From NCBI GenBank assembly GCA_011050525.1, contig DRFO01000020.1, forward strand, positions 186,001 through 250,000: 64,000 nt of DNA, given 5' to 3'. This document shows, piece by piece, positions 1-14,257 of the stretch (position 1 is the stretch's first letter; each line of letters starts with the position of its first letter). The position numbers and the translations under genes are program-made. Below the pieces are notes generated by a model, which worked only from the letters and a program-made list of their open reading frames with translations, did no database searches and was not told the DNA's origin. This stretch comes from Halopseudomonas xinjiangensis. Its GTDB lineage: Bacteria; Pseudomonadota; Gammaproteobacteria; Pseudomonadales; Pseudomonadaceae.

Positions 1-815
1 ATCTCCTGCCTTGGGGGCAGATGTCCTACTGGGGTGCCCAGGTGATCATCTCCCTGTTCGGTGCCATTCCGTTCATTGGCCCGGACTTGGCGCAGTGGGT
101 ACGGGGCGATTACCTGATCTCCGGTATCACCCTGAACCGTTTCTTCGCGTTGCACGTTATCGCGCTGCCAATCGTCCTGTTGGGTCTGATCGTCATGCAT
201 ATCATTGCTCTGCATGAAGTTGGCTCCAACAACCCGCTGGGTTTGGATATCAAAAAGTACAAGGACGAGAACGGCAAGCCGCTGGACGGTATCGCCTTTC
301 ACCCTTACTACACCGTTAAAGATATCGTCGGTGTCGTAGTGTTCCTGTTCGTGTTCTGCACCATTGTCTTTTTCTTCCCGGAAATGGGCGGTTTCTTCCT
401 GGAGCATCCGAACTTCGAAGTGGCGAACCAGCTGAAGACTCCAGACCATATCGCGCCTGTCTGGTACTTCACGCCCTTTTACGCGATTCTGCGGGCAGTG
501 CCGGCTATCGGTGGGTCTGCGTTCCCCGGCGTTATGGCAATGGGCGGAGCTATCGCGGTGCTGTTCGTGCTGCCATGGCTCGACCGTAGCCCGGTTCGCT
601 CAATCAAGTTCAAGGGCTGGATGAGCAAGGTGTGGTTGATTACCTTCTGCGTTTGTTTCGTGATCCTCGGGGTGTTGGGAGCTATTCCGGCTACACCTGG
701 CCGGACGCTGCTGTCGCAGGTGTGTACCGTGTTGTATTTCGCCTTCTTCATCTTGATGCCGTTCTACACCCGGATGGAGAAGACCAAGCCGGTTCCGGAG
801 AGGGTCGCAGGATAA
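1..815 (+). CDS. petB: Cytochrome b of the bc1 complex (5'-truncated)
   Basis: Quinol-oxidising membrane subunit of ubiquinol:cytochrome c reductase. The reading frame is open from base 3, giving LPWGQMSYWG, a family signature, so the true start lies before the window; about 269 C-terminal residues are visible. A transmembrane helix carries two histidines 15 residues apart (ALH...VMH) followed by HEVGSNNP, the haem-ligand helix. The Qo-site motif is PVWY instead of the textbook PEWY. Several further hydrophobic helices follow. The TAA stop overlaps the ATG of petC (TAATG), so the two are translationally coupled. Confidence 0.97.
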   Translation, partial: LLPWGQMSYWGAQVIISLFGAIPFIGPDLAQWVRGDYLISGITLNRFFALHVIALPIVLLGLIVMHIIALHEVGSNNPLGLDIKKYKDENGKPLDGIAFHPYYTVKDIVGVVVFLFVFCTIVFFFPEMGGFFLEHPNFEVANQLKTPDHIAPVWYFTPFYAILRAVPAIGGSAFPGVMAMGGAIAVLFVLPWLDRSPVRSIKFKGWMSKVWLITFCVCFVILGVLGAIPATPGRTLLSQVCTVLYFAFFILMPFYTRMEKTKPVPERVAG

Positions 816-1597
816 TGAAAAAACAACTAATTGCGTTGCTGTTTGCAATGATGCCGGTGTCAGTGCTGGCTGCCGCCGGGGGCGGGTATCCTCTTGATGA
901 GGCCAATATCGATCTGACCGATAAGGCCTCCCTACAGGATGGTGCTCGTACTTTCGTCAATTACTGTATGGGATGTCATTCTGCGCAGTACCAACGTTAT
1001 GAGCGCGTCGCCAATGACCTTGGCATTCCGGATGAATTGATGGTGGAAAACCTGATTTTTACCGATGCCCTGATCGGCGAGCACATGAAAAATGGTATGC
1101 GGCCTGCTGATGGCAAAGAGTGGTTCGGTGCGGCGCCGCCCGATCTTACTTTGGTCTCCCGTGTTCGGGGCGAGGATTGGTTATACACCTATCTACGCAC
1201 TTTCTACGAAGATCCCTCGCGCCCTTTCGGCTGGAACAACAAGGTCTTCCCCAACGTGGGTATGCCGCACGTTCTGGACGAGCTTCAGGGTCGTCAGGTT
1301 ATCGGTTGCAAGGCGATGCCGGTGATGGAAGAGGGCGAGGTCAAGCGTGACACTCTGACTGGTGAAACGGTCAAGGATGAACAATGCAACGTATTGACCG
1401 TTGTCGAAGGGACTGGCACGCAGACAGAGGAAGAGTTCGATACGACTGTTCGGAATCTCGTTGCGTTTCTGGCCTATTCAGCTGACCCGATCAAGCTGGA
1501 GCGTCATCGCATAGGAATCTACGTATTGCTCTATCTTGCGTTCTTCTTTGTATTTGCCTATTTGCTGAAGCGCGAATACTGGAAAGATGTTCACTGA
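815..1597 (+). CDS. petC: Cytochrome c1 of the bc1 complex
   Basis: Membrane-anchored c-type haem subunit that passes electrons from the Rieske protein to soluble cytochrome c; it acts on the periplasmic face. 260 residues. An N-terminal signal peptide (about residues 1-20) precedes the haem-binding site C51-M-G-C54-H55; M150 in the VGMPHVL stretch is the likely sixth ligand. A single C-terminal transmembrane segment (about 232-250) ends in basic residues. The start overlaps the petB stop; a longer reading frame upstream is only the same frame read back into petB. A GC-rich hairpin follows. Confidence 0.97.
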   Translation: MKKQLIALLFAMMPVSVLAAAGGGYPLDEANIDLTDKASLQDGARTFVNYCMGCHSAQYQRYERVANDLGIPDELMVENLIFTDALIGEHMKNGMRPADGKEWFGAAPPDLTLVSRVRGEDWLYTYLRTFYEDPSRPFGWNNKVFPNVGMPHVLDELQGRQVIGCKAMPVMEEGEVKRDTLTGETVKDEQCNVLTVVEGTGTQTEEEFDTTVRNLVAFLAYSADPIKLERHRIGIYVLLYLAFFFVFAYLLKREYWKDVH

Positions 1598-1619
1598 TAC
1601 GGTTCTTTAAGCATCATTT

Positions 1620-1650
1620 GCGCGCGCCCTTTGGGGCGCGCGCTGGTTTC
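1620..1650 (+). terminator. Probable terminator after petC
   Basis: A perfect 10-bp inverted repeat, GCGCGCGCCC (1620-1629) and GGGCGCGCGC (1634-1643), with a 4-nt loop, lies 22 bases after the petC stop. The following T content is modest (TGGTTTC), so efficiency is uncertain. Confidence 0.65.
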
Positions 1651-1661
1651 TGGGGTATAAT
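1631..1661 (+). promoter_or_regulatory. Candidate promoter of sspA
   Basis: A perfect TATAAT box (1656-1661) lies about 108 bases before the sspA ATG. The best -35 is TTGGGG (1631-1636) with a long 19-base spacer, and it overlaps the 3' arm of the petC terminator hairpin. The -10 is convincing, the -35 is not. Confidence 0.4.
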
Positions 1662-1769
1662 AAGCGACTAATTTGTCGGAGCCGGGGCAGCAAGCCCGGG
1701 CTTACGTATTTGTGGTCGCATACTGCTCCACAGTTTTACCGCAATCCGCTAAAGGATGAGGGTTGATTT

Positions 1770-2399
1770 ATGGGTGTTACCGCCAGCAAGCGCTCCTCGA
1801 TGGCTTTTTTCTCAGATCCACGGGACCATTATTGTCACCGCGTACGCATTGTTCTGGCTGAAAAGGGGGTAACCGTCGATATTGTCAACGTCGAACCCGG
1901 CCAGCATCCTCAGGAACTCGCTGAGAGCAATCCCTACAATACGGTACCCACCCTGTTAGATCGTGATCTGGTGCTCTATGAGCCGAACATCATGATGGAA
2001 TATCTGGACGAACGTTTTCCGCATCCTCCGCTGCTGCCTGTATATCCCGTGGCCCGGGCCAACAGTCGGTTGTTGATGTATCGGGTGCAGCGTGACTGGT
2101 GTGTGCTGGTGGATATGATTGCAGATCCAAAAACGCCAGCGCCAGCGGTTGCCAAGGCACGTAAGGAGCTTCGTGAAAGCCTGATTGGCGTGGCACCGGT
2201 ATTTGCCGAAATGCCTTATTTCATGAGCGAAGAGTTCAGCCTGGTTGATTGCTGCATCGCACCTATTCTGTGGCGTTTGCCGATTCTCGGAATAGAGCTG
2301 CCCAAACAGGCCAAGCCCTTGCAGGATTACATGGACCGCATTTTTCAGCGTGAAGGCTTTATGGCGAGCCTCTCTTCAACTGAAAAAGAGATGCAGTGA
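1770..2399 (+). CDS. sspA: Stringent starvation protein A (glutathione S-transferase fold)
   Basis: RNA polymerase-associated regulator of starvation and virulence genes; it has a GST fold but no GST activity in characterised homologues. 209 residues. The N-terminal thioredoxin-like domain contains [17 protein letters not shown] and the segment [18 protein letters not shown]; a helical C-terminal GST domain follows. The start at 1770 is preceded by AAGGATGAGG, a plausible ribosome-binding site; an internal ATG at residue 11 (1800) is the alternative. It is followed by sspB, the usual operon partner. Confidence 0.95.
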   Translation: MGVTASKRSSMAFFSDPRDHYCHRVRIVLAEKGVTVDIVNVEPGQHPQELAESNPYNTVPTLLDRDLVLYEPNIMMEYLDERFPHPPLLPVYPVARANSRLLMYRVQRDWCVLVDMIADPKTPAPAVAKARKELRESLIGVAPVFAEMPYFMSEEFSLVDCCIAPILWRLPILGIELPKQAKPLQDYMDRIFQREGFMASLSSTEKEMQ

Positions 2400-2428
2400 T
2401 CACTTCCCAGATGCTATAGGAGGCCGGC

Positions 2429-2830
2429 ATGGCTCAAATGAGTTCAAGCAGACCCTACCTGATACGAGCCCTATATGAGTGGATTCTCGACAATCAGCTC
2501 ACTCCCTACCTCCTGGTGAACGCACACTGTCCTGACACGGTGGTGCCCAGTGCCTTCGTCGAAGCCGGCCAGATTGTTCTGAACCTGTCTCCCAGCGCCA
2601 TCCGGCATTTGGAAATGGACAACGACAAGATCACCTTTGACGGTCGTTTTGGTGGTACGCCGCAGCAGGTGTGGTTGCCGGCCCAGGCGGTAATGGCAAT
2701 CTATGCTCGAGAGAATGGTCAGGGAATGGTTTTTGAAAATGAACCTGTTTCCCCGCCGCCGGATGACGATAGTTCACCTGCAGGCGATAAGCCTCAATCA
2801 GGCAGGCCTTCGCTGAAGGTAGTCAAGTAA
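2429..2830 (+). CDS. sspB: ClpXP adaptor, stringent starvation protein B
   Basis: Adaptor that tethers ssrA-tagged substrates to the ClpXP protease. 133 residues: a conserved N-terminal substrate-binding domain (SSSRPYLIRALYEWI, FDGRFGG), then a low-complexity acidic/proline linker (PPPDDDSSPAGDKPQ) ending in the short tail GRPSLKVVK, the ClpX-docking type of tail. AGGAGG lies a few bases before the ATG. It is 29 bases downstream of sspA, so co-transcription is likely. Confidence 0.95.
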   Translation: MAQMSSSRPYLIRALYEWILDNQLTPYLLVNAHCPDTVVPSAFVEAGQIVLNLSPSAIRHLEMDNDKITFDGRFGGTPQQVWLPAQAVMAIYARENGQGMVFENEPVSPPPDDDSSPAGDKPQSGRPSLKVVK

Positions 2831-2842
2831 GGTTTGGGGGTT

Positions 2843-2876
2843 TGCTCACCCAGCGCAAGCCCGGCGAGGGTGAGCA
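2843..2876. terminator. Inverted repeat between convergent sspB and dolP
   Basis: TGCTCACCC (2843-2851) and GGGTGAGCA (2868-2876) form a perfect 9-bp stem with a 16-nt loop in the 58-base gap between the convergent sspB and dolP genes. It may act as a bidirectional terminator, although neither side has a long T run. Confidence 0.45.
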
Positions 2877-2888
2877 GGTTCAGGCTGA

Positions 2889-4057
<1,169 letters not shown>

Positions 4058-4432
4058 TTAGCAGGTGAAAGCTTCTCGGATCCATCTATAGGAGGCAGGA
4101 TCCGCAGGGTTGCCTTCGGCGGCAATAACATCAAAGCGACAGGATGTGTCGGCTAGATGAGGGTGCGTGAGCAGGTAATGATGGGCGGCGGCAATCAGCC
4201 GTTTCTGTTTACGCCAGTCAACCGTTTCGGCCGCGTTACCCCACTGGTTTTTGCGCCTGAAGCGTACTTCGACAAATACTACTGTATCAGCGTCTCGCAT
4301 GACCAGATCCAGCTCGCCTTGCTTGCAGCGGTAGTTACGTGCAAGCAGCCGCATTCCCGCTTTAATCAGCAACTGCTCGGACAGGCGCTCTGCCTGGTTG
4401 CCAAGCTTCTGCCTGCTGGTCAGCTGGATCAT
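4058..4432 (-). CDS. yraN: YraN family (UPF0102) endonuclease-like protein
   Basis: 124 residues with the restriction-endonuclease-like core of the UPF0102 family: LLARNYRCKQGELDLVMRD followed by TVVFVEVRFR, i.e. the E-x-D...(V/E)xVRxR pattern. Function is unproven; a Holliday-junction-type nuclease role is often suggested. The chosen start (MIQLTSRQ) overlaps the lpoA stop as ATGA; a 19-residue upstream extension of the frame would run into lpoA and is not conserved in kind. Part of the reverse lpoA operon. Confidence 0.9.
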   Translation of the reverse strand: MIQLTSRQKLGNQAERLSEQLLIKAGMRLLARNYRCKQGELDLVMRDADTVVFVEVRFRRKNQWGNAAETVDWRKQKRLIAAAHHYLLTHPHLADTSCRFDVIAAEGNPADPASYRWIREAFTC

Positions 4433-6255
4433 CGTGGGAGGATTACGTCGTCGGCGGGAACAATCTGGCCACCGCTGATGACGCCCCAATCCAGGCTGCG
4501 GTGAACCCGACCGTCTTCGGACAAGGTCAGAGTGCCGGTGGCGCCATTTATGCGGGTTTCAGCATATTCCTGCATCTGCGGCAGGCGGCTGAATATACGT
4601 TGGGCATCCACTCCCATCGCGTAAAGCCTGCCCAGGGCGCCTGTAGCCTGGGGCCAACTGCTGGTCACGGAGTCGTACAGGCTGTCAGAGCGTGATAACA
4701 GCCAAGGTATCTCCGCCACCAGAATACCGTCGAGGTCGGCATTCTGGTTCTCATTATTGCCTACCTGATAGGCGTGTGACGTGGCATAAACCGGCAGATC
4801 GGCGGCGTACTGAAAAGCCAGCGTCGGATTGATCTGCCGGGCTTGTTGCGGGTTGGCTGCAAGGAACAAGGCATGCACGTCTTGCCGGGGAGTAGGCTGA
4901 ACGATGACCTCTTCACCTATTACTTCCTGGACGCGTTTGCCGCGCTGCTCGCTTTCCTGGATATCCAATAGCTCGGCTATCTGATTGGATATGGTTGCGG
5001 GCTGGTCTATGACTTCCCGGCCAATCAAGGTTCCGCCAAGTTCTTCCCAGGCCTGCCTGAATGCCGCGAACGCCCGCTGGCCCCAATCCGTCTGGGCGAC
5101 CAGAGCTGCCATGCTTCGGTGGCCGTCTTCCCAGGCTTTGAGAGCGGCGGAGCGGGCCTCATCCTCCGGCGCGAGGCCGAACTGGAACAACTTCTGCTGT
5201 GACATGCTGTCGCTATCGGTGTAATTCAGCGCCAGGGTGGGCAGCGGAATCTCTGGCAGGTTTGCCAGGCGCGTGACTTGGTCCCTTTCCAGTGGCCCTA
5301 TTACCCACTGGACGCCATCGGCTTGAGCCTGACTGTAAAATTGCATCAGATCCGAGTAAGCCGTCGCATCATAGAGGGTGACCTTTGGCTGTTCCAGGCC
5401 TTCGCTATGAGCCTGGTAGTGAGCGGCCATGAACCCATCACGTAACGCCTGTGCAGCGGCTGCCAGCGGGCCCTGGAAGGGTAGAAGCAGCGCGATATGC
5501 CGGGGCCTGCTCTCGTAAACCTCAAGCAACTGGATGACTGATTCCGGTAAGTGTGCAGCCGCTGGGTGGGTAGCGAAGGTTTCTTGCCACTGTTTGATGG
5601 CCCTGACCTGAAGATCAATGTTGTTTTGTTCCCGGGTAATAAGAGCAAGCTGAACCCATCCCGCCATCTCACCCCGTTCATCTGGTGCCGCCTGACGCAG
5701 TTTCACGGTAGATACCTGATCCAACGCGTCCCATATCTGCTGACGATTGGCATCTCGCTGCTGGGCTGTCAGTAACCCGTTGATGTAAACACGTTCGCGG
5801 GCGGCTTCCAGGGGCTCGCCAGCGGCTGCCAGAACCTCTGCACGGAGTATCTGAATCCGCAACTGCTCTTCCATTGGCTGCTTTTCAAGTTGCAGCATCG
5901 ACGGGTGACGCAGGGCACGAAGTGCCGCTTGTGGCTGGTTCAGAGCAAAGGAACTGTACGCCTGGAGTTCACTGAAAAGCAGTTGTTGATCCAGCGGCAG
6001 ATCGCTCTGCGGGATATTGCTGAGGATGCTCCTGACCTGTTGAGCATTGCCGTTGTTCCACGCCGTTTGCGCGGCATGCAGGCGCAACAGGTTGGCTTCG
6101 GCGCCCGAGTAGCGATCGGCATCCTCGAGAATCTCTTCGACCGAAGCATCTGGCGTTTTTGGCAGATCGGACAGCTGGGTCGGCGGCGAGGCGCAGCCGG
6201 CGAGGATAAGGGTGATGGCCAGAGCGGATAACGGCAGGCTTTTCATGCGGGACAT
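4429..6255 (-). CDS. lpoA: Penicillin-binding protein activator LpoA (YraM)
   Basis: Outer-membrane lipoprotein that activates the peptidoglycan synthase PBP1a from outside. 608 residues: lipoprotein signal with lipobox LILAGC, an N-terminal helical TPR-like region rich in Gln/Ala (about 30-240), and a C-terminal periplasmic-binding-protein-like domain beginning near [16 protein letters not shown]. The start at 6255 (MSRMKS) is chosen because AAGGATC lies 6-8 bases upstream; the frame continues 18 codons further but without a ribosome site. First gene of a four-gene reverse operon, divergent from rsmI. Confidence 0.94.
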   Translation of the reverse strand: MSRMKSLPLSALAITLILAGCASPPTQLSDLPKTPDASVEEILEDADRYSGAEANLLRLHAAQTAWNNGNAQQVRSILSNIPQSDLPLDQQLLFSELQAYSSFALNQPQAALRALRHPSMLQLEKQPMEEQLRIQILRAEVLAAAGEPLEAARERVYINGLLTAQQRDANRQQIWDALDQVSTVKLRQAAPDERGEMAGWVQLALITREQNNIDLQVRAIKQWQETFATHPAAAHLPESVIQLLEVYESRPRHIALLLPFQGPLAAAAQALRDGFMAAHYQAHSEGLEQPKVTLYDATAYSDLMQFYSQAQADGVQWVIGPLERDQVTRLANLPEIPLPTLALNYTDSDSMSQQKLFQFGLAPEDEARSAALKAWEDGHRSMAALVAQTDWGQRAFAAFRQAWEELGGTLIGREVIDQPATISNQIAELLDIQESEQRGKRVQEVIGEEVIVQPTPRQDVHALFLAANPQQARQINPTLAFQYAADLPVYATSHAYQVGNNENQNADLDGILVAEIPWLLSRSDSLYDSVTSSWPQATGALGRLYAMGVDAQRIFSRLPQMQEYAETRINGATGTLTLSEDGRVHRSLDWGVISGGQIVPADDVILPR

Positions 6256-6407
6256 CAATAGATCCTTACACTGGGGGCGCGAATCGACGCTCCGTGGGCG
6301 GTCAGGCAAGCATTGTAACCAAGGGGAGGGGTAACCGCCATGCGCTTCACGGGAAGCGGTTCACGTCCTGTACAATGCTGCCTGAGTCCAAATCAACAGG
6401 ATGCCCT

Positions 6408-7265
6408 ATGGCCGTCAATGCAGGTACCTTGTATGTCGTCGCCACGCCGATCGGCAATCTTCAGGATCTTACGCCCAGAGCGTTGGAGGTGCTGCGATCG
6501 GTCAAGCTGATTGCAGCCGAAGATACCCGTCACAGTGCGAGATTGCTGCAGCATTTCGGTGTTACCACACAGACCACCGCTTGCCATGACCATAATGAAA
6601 GGGATAAGAGCGCGCGGCTGATCGAGCGGATGCTTGCCGGAGACGACATGGCGCTGATTTCCGACGCGGGAACGCCCCTGATATCCGACCCTGGATATCA
6701 TCTGGTTCGACAGGCTCGCGAGGCGGGGATAAGAGTATGTCCTCTGCCCGGCGCCTGCGCGTTGATCGCTGCGCTCAGCGCGGCCGGTTTGCCATCTGAT
6801 CGTTTCGCCTTTGAAGGGTTTCTGCCGGCAAAGGCCCATGGCCGTCGGCAGCGAATCCAGGGCTTGGCCAATGAGCCGCGCACCTGGATGGTCTACGAAG
6901 CACCCCACCGGTTGATGGAGTGTCTGGATGACATGCTCGCAGTGCTCGGACCCGAGCGTCAGATAGTCTTGGCAAGGGAGCTGACCAAGACCTTCGAAAC
7001 CATCAAAGGCGCCGCCCTTGGGGAACTGGTTGAGTGGGTACGCAATGACAGTGATCAGCAGCGTGGAGAATGTGTGCTGGTGGTAGAGGGTATGCCGGCG
7101 CCAACGGAAGATCAGGGAATCGGAAGCGAGGCAGAACGGATCCTCGATGTGCTGTTGGGAGACTTGCCTGTGAAACAGGCGGCGGCGCTTGCTGCACAGA
7201 TCACCGGCGTAAAGAAAAATCGGTTGTATCAGCTAGCCTTGGAAAAGACCGCTCACCAGGGGTAA
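6408..7265 (+). CDS. rsmI: 16S rRNA (cytidine1402-2'-O)-methyltransferase RsmI
   Basis: SAM-dependent tetrapyrrole-methylase-fold enzyme that 2'-O-methylates C1402 in the ribosomal decoding centre. Its partner enzyme RsmH, which N4-methylates the same base, is encoded 1.2 kb downstream. 285 residues: N-terminal [18 protein letters not shown], then [26 protein letters not shown] and a C-terminal helical tail. The ATG at 6408 is used because the 38 codons upstream cover the divergent promoter region and lack family similarity. Confidence 0.95.
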   Translation: MAVNAGTLYVVATPIGNLQDLTPRALEVLRSVKLIAAEDTRHSARLLQHFGVTTQTTACHDHNERDKSARLIERMLAGDDMALISDAGTPLISDPGYHLVRQAREAGIRVCPLPGACALIAALSAAGLPSDRFAFEGFLPAKAHGRRQRIQGLANEPRTWMVYEAPHRLMECLDDMLAVLGPERQIVLARELTKTFETIKGAALGELVEWVRNDSDQQRGECVLVVEGMPAPTEDQGIGSEAERILDVLLGDLPVKQAAALAAQITGVKKNRLYQLALEKTAHQG

Positions 7266-7320
7266 CGCATGCCATCGTCAACGACAGTCGGCGCGATTTC
7301 CATTTTCATGGAGTCTATGC

Positions 7321-7349
7321 TTGCCGCTCGCCGTCATCCCGGCTAATCT
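7321..7349 (+). promoter_or_regulatory. Predicted sigma-70 promoter of rnpB
   Basis: TTGCCG (7321-7326), a 17-base spacer and TAATCT (7344-7349) stand exactly 7 bases before the predicted 5' end of RNase P RNA at 7357, the spacing expected for a direct promoter. Confidence 0.65.
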
Positions 7350-7356
7350 TGCGCCA

Positions 7357-7703
7357 AGAGTTGGCTGGACAGTCGCCGTATCGCTTGCGATAGGGAGGAA
7401 AGTCCGGGCTCCATAGGGCAGAGTGCCAGGTAACACCTGGGGGGCGTGAGCCTACGGAAAGTGCAGCAGAAAATATACCGCCTAAGCGCGCAAGCGCCGG
7501 TAAGGTTGAAATGGTGCGGTAAGAGCGCACCGCGCAGCTGGTAACAGTCTGTGGCTAGGTAAACCCCGCTCGGAGCAAGACCAAATAGGAACCTAATGGT
7601 GTGGCCCGCACTGGGTTCGGGTAGGTTGCTAGAGGCAGTCAGTGATGGCTGTCGTAGAGGAATGACTGTTCACGACAGAACCCGGCTTACAGGCCAACTC
7701 TTA
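7357..7703 (+). ncRNA. rnpB: RNase P RNA, bacterial type A
   Basis: Catalytic RNA that removes 5' leaders from pre-tRNAs. Conserved landmarks are all present in order: GAGGAAAGTCCGGGCTCC in the 5' part, GGTAAACCCC, GAGCAAGACCAAATAGGAA, and AGAGGAATGACTGTT near the 3' end. The 5' AGAGUUGGC (7357-7365) pairs perfectly with GCCAACUCU (7693-7701) to form helix P1, which fixes both ends to within a few bases. A T-rich stretch (ATTTTTTTG) follows at once and probably terminates transcription. It lies between rsmI and mraZ, its usual place in pseudomonads. Confidence 0.96.
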
Positions 7704-7905
7704 TTTTTTTGTTATATCCCTTCCAGTGGTCTGAATCTCACTTCCAGTCAAAAAAATCTTAAAGCTAACAATCTACATTAAGTAACGCGACGATCCCTTT
7801 GATGTGCCAAATTTTTGTATCTGCGCGCCTCTGTTGTTTGTGCGCTTTTACCCGGTTTTTCCCGCTAAGCCCCCGTCATTAAAGGCTTTTAAGTGAATTG
7901 CTCAC
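7704..7905 (+). other. Intergenic region rnpB-mraZ without a gene
   Basis: About 300 bases separate rnpB from the mraZ start. The first 200 bases are AT-rich for this genome and hold the rnpB 3' T-run but no convincing reading frame or hairpin. The remainder holds the mraZ promoter and operator. Confidence 0.6.
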
Positions 7906-7934
7906 TTGACGGTCTATTGGTGCGTTCCTATAGT
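7906..7934 (+). promoter_or_regulatory. Sigma-70 promoter of the dcw cluster (Pmra)
   Basis: TTGACG (7906-7911), an exact 17-base spacer and TATAGT (7929-7934). This is the best consensus promoter in the window. Predicted transcription starts near 7941, inside the MraZ repeats that follow. Confidence 0.8.
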
Positions 7935-7940
7935 GTGCCG

Positions 7941-7970
7941 AAGTGGTATTAAGTGGGTAAAAGTGGGTTG
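7941..7970 (+). promoter_or_regulatory. MraZ operator: three 10-bp direct repeats
   Basis: AAGTGGTATT, AAGTGGGTAA and AAGTGGGTTG follow each other without a gap at exact 10-bp (one helical turn) spacing. MraZ is known to bind spaced TGGG-type direct repeats at its own promoter, so this is the expected autoregulatory site. Its overlap with the predicted start of transcription fits repression. Confidence 0.85.
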
Positions 7971-8009
7971 TTTTGGCAGAGATTGCCAATATTCAGGGGA
8001 AGCAACAGC

Positions 8010-8462
8010 GTGTTACGCGGAGCAAACGCCATCAATCTGGACGCCAAGGGGCGGCTCGCGATGCCATCACGGTATCGTGATCGCCTTGTTGACTCCTGTG
8101 CTGGCCAGCTTATCGCGACCATCGGATTGGAAGAACGGTGCCTGTGGATCTACCCGCTGCACGAGTGGGAAGCTGTCGAAAGACAACTGAAGGCCGCTCC
8201 CAACGTTAATAACTACGTCAAGCGCCTGAATCGTCTGCTGATTGGTAACGCCATTGAAATCGAACTGGACAGCCACGGGCGTTTCGTTGTCCCGCCACTA
8301 CTGCGTGAGCACGCCGGGCTGGACAAGAAAGTGATGCTGGTCGGCCAGTTGAACAAGTTCGAATTGTGGAGTGAAGAAGAGTGGCAGGCCATCACCAATG
8401 GCTATCTGGAGATGCAGGACACCGGCGAGTTGCCGGCTGAACTGCAGTCGCTGAGCCTATGA
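8010..8462 (+). CDS. mraZ: Transcriptional regulator MraZ
   Basis: AbrB-like DNA-binding protein, first gene of the division and cell-wall cluster, which represses its own operon. 150 residues with two tandem SpoVT/AbrB-type domains, each carrying the DxxxR signature: [14 protein letters not shown] (near residue 10) and [14 protein letters not shown] (near 88). The start is the GTG at 8010 with AGGGGAAG about 8 bases upstream, giving the family N-terminus VLRGANAI; an ATG 19 codons upstream would lie in the operator. It overlaps rsmH by 4 bases. Confidence 0.95.
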   Translation: MLRGANAINLDAKGRLAMPSRYRDRLVDSCAGQLIATIGLEERCLWIYPLHEWEAVERQLKAAPNVNNYVKRLNRLLIGNAIEIELDSHGRFVVPPLLREHAGLDKKVMLVGQLNKFELWSEEEWQAITNGYLEMQDTGELPAELQSLSL

Positions 8463-9396
8463 TCACTCAACCTGGTTATCAGCATGTCAGCGTGCTGCTC
8501 GACGAAGCATTGAACGGGCTAGCCGTAAACCCCGATGGTCTATATATAGACGGGACTTTCGGTCGCGGCGGGCATAGCAGGGCGATTCTTGGGAGGCTCT
8601 CTGAAAAGGGCAGACTGATAGGCTTCGACAAGGACCCGGAAGCGATCCGGGTCGGTGCAGAGCTGGCGGCCGAAGACGGCCGCTTTGTCGTTGTACGACG
8701 CACATTTGCCGACATGGCTGAAGAGCTGCGCCAGCGCGGTGCGCATGGCCAGGTCAGCGGTGTGTTGCTGGACCTGGGGGTGTCGTCCCCCCAGCTTGAC
8801 GACCCGGAACGTGGATTCAGCTTTCTTAACGATGGTCCGCTGGATATGCGCATGGACCCAGCCCAGGGCCAGAGTGCTGCCGAGTGGATCAACAGCGCCG
8901 ACGAGGCTGATATTGCTACCGTGCTCCACGAGTACGGTGAAGAGCGTTTCTCGCGGCGCATCGCCCGCGCCATCGTCAACCGCCGGGCAGAGCAGCCATT
9001 TCTCCGTACTGCCGATCTGGCCGAAGTGGTCAAGGTTGCCAATCCTGCCTGGGAAAAGCACAAGCACCCTGCCACCCGCGCCTTCCAGGGCATTCGGATT
9101 TTCATCAATCGCGAGCTGGACGATCTGGCCGACGGCCTCAAGGCCGCGCTGGACGTCCTGGCGCCGGGCGGCCGTCTGGTTGTGATCAGCTTCCATTCCC
9201 TGGAAGACCGTCTGGTCAAGCAGTTCATGCGCCGTGAGGCGAAAGGCGCGCCCATGCCGCGTGACCTGCCTATCCGCGACATCGATATTCAGGTGAGCCT
9301 CAATCTGGTTGGCAAGGCAATCAAGCCGTCCGACGCAGAGGTGTCCGTCAATCCCCGAGCACGCAGCGCCATGTTGCGGATAGCGGAGAAGCGTTG

Positions 9397-9397
<1 letters not shown>
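8459..9397 (+). CDS. rsmH: 16S rRNA (cytosine1402-N4)-methyltransferase
   Basis: SAM-dependent methylation of C1402 N4 in the ribosomal P site, the partner modification to RsmI. 312 residues: SAM-binding [13 protein letters not shown] near residue 33, [20 protein letters not shown] near 100, [11 protein letters not shown] near 215 and a C-terminal [14 protein letters not shown]. The start ATGA overlaps the mraZ stop; the TGA stop overlaps the ftsL ATG by one base. Confidence 0.96.
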
Positions 9398-12872
<3,475 letters not shown>

Positions 12873-12880
<8 letters not shown>

Positions 12881-14255
12881 AGCCATGCGCCTGTCTGACC
12901 TGATCAAACCTTTGGGCGCCAGCCTGAACGGGGACGATGTGGCCTTTGACAGCGTCAGCATCGACTCGCGAGACGTCAAACCCGGCGGGTTGTTCGTTGC
13001 GCTGGTCGGCGACCGGGTCAATGGTCACGACTATCTGGCTCAAGCCAGGGCGCGGGGCGCTGTAGCGGCACTGGTCGAGCAGCTTGTTGAAGATCCTTTG
13101 CCGCAATTACTGGTTCATCATTGCCCTCATGCGCTTGGCCAACTGGCCGGGCTGGCACGTGCTGCCTACACAGGCCCTTTGGTGGCGATCACCGGCTCCA
13201 GCGGCAAGACCAGCGTGAAAGAAATCCTGGCCTCCATATTGCGCGAGCTTGGCCCTGTGCTGGCCACCCGCGGCAATTTGAACAATGAGCTTGGTGTGCC
13301 GTTGACGCTTCTGGACATAGGCACCGAGCATGAATTTGCTGTGATAGAGATGGGCGCGGCGGCGATAGGTGACATTGCCTACAGCATGGAGATGGCCAAA
13401 CCCTCGGTAAGCGTGCTGACCAATGCCGGTACCGCGCACGTTGGCCGCTTTGGTAGTCCGGAAAGTGTCGCCAAGGCCAAGAGCGAGATTCTTACCAGTT
13501 TGAGCAGCGACGGGCAGGCTGTTCTGAACCTCGACAGTCCCTGGTTCGAGCAGTGGTATCAGTTGTTGGGCAAGCGAAAAAGCTACGCCTTCAGCATGAA
13601 GAACCCAACCGCCGAGTTACGCGCAGAGTCAATCCGACTGGACGCCCGCGGCTGTCCGAATTTCGATCTGGTCACCCCCAAAGGGTCCATTTCCGTGGAG
13701 CTCAACCTGCTCGGTTACCACAACATAGAGAATGCATTGGCTGCAGCGGGCGCAGCGTTGGCGCTGGGTGTGGAGCTGGAAGTCATTCGCCGTGGTCTGG
13801 CCCGGCTGCAGCCGGTCGCCGGACGGGCCAAGAGCCTGCCAGGCAGGCAGGGTTCGCTGATCATAGATGACAGCTACAACGCCAATCCATCGTCGGTCAA
13901 GGCTGCTATCGATCTTCTCGCCTCCTTTGATGGCCAGAGGATCCTGGCCCTGGGCGATATGGGCGAACTTGGTGACTGGGAAGTCGAAAGTCATCGGGAG
14001 GTTGGCCTGCATGCCAAGGCCAAAGGACTTGACGGTCTGTATGCCGTAGGCCGTCTGTCCGCTCTGGCGGTAGACAGCTTCGGCTCGGGCGGCCGTCTGT
14101 TTGCCAGTCGGGATGATCTGATCGCTGCGCTGGCTACTCAGCTTGATGCGGATGTGCGGGTGCTGGTGAAGGGCTCCCGCAGTGCCGGAATGGAAGCGGT
14201 TGTCGCCGGGCTGGTTGAGCTCTCCGACAATACCAACAATAAGAAGGCCGACTGA
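12873..14255 (+). CDS. murF: UDP-MurNAc-pentapeptide synthetase (D-Ala-D-Ala ligase)
   Basis: Last cytoplasmic Mur ligase; it attaches D-Ala-D-Ala to the tripeptide precursor. 460 residues: N-terminal domain with [16 protein letters not shown], ATPase motif [14 protein letters not shown] near residue 105, and [15 protein letters not shown] near 330, typical of MurF. The chosen start (MLEAMRLSD) overlaps murE by 8 bases; an ATG four codons later (12885) is an alternative. Confidence 0.95.
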
Positions 14256-14257
14256 CT

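Noticed and set aside
8479..9282. 267-codon minus-strand frame opposite rsmH
   Set aside because: Ser/Arg-rich antisense shadow of a strongly conserved gene with high GC third positions.
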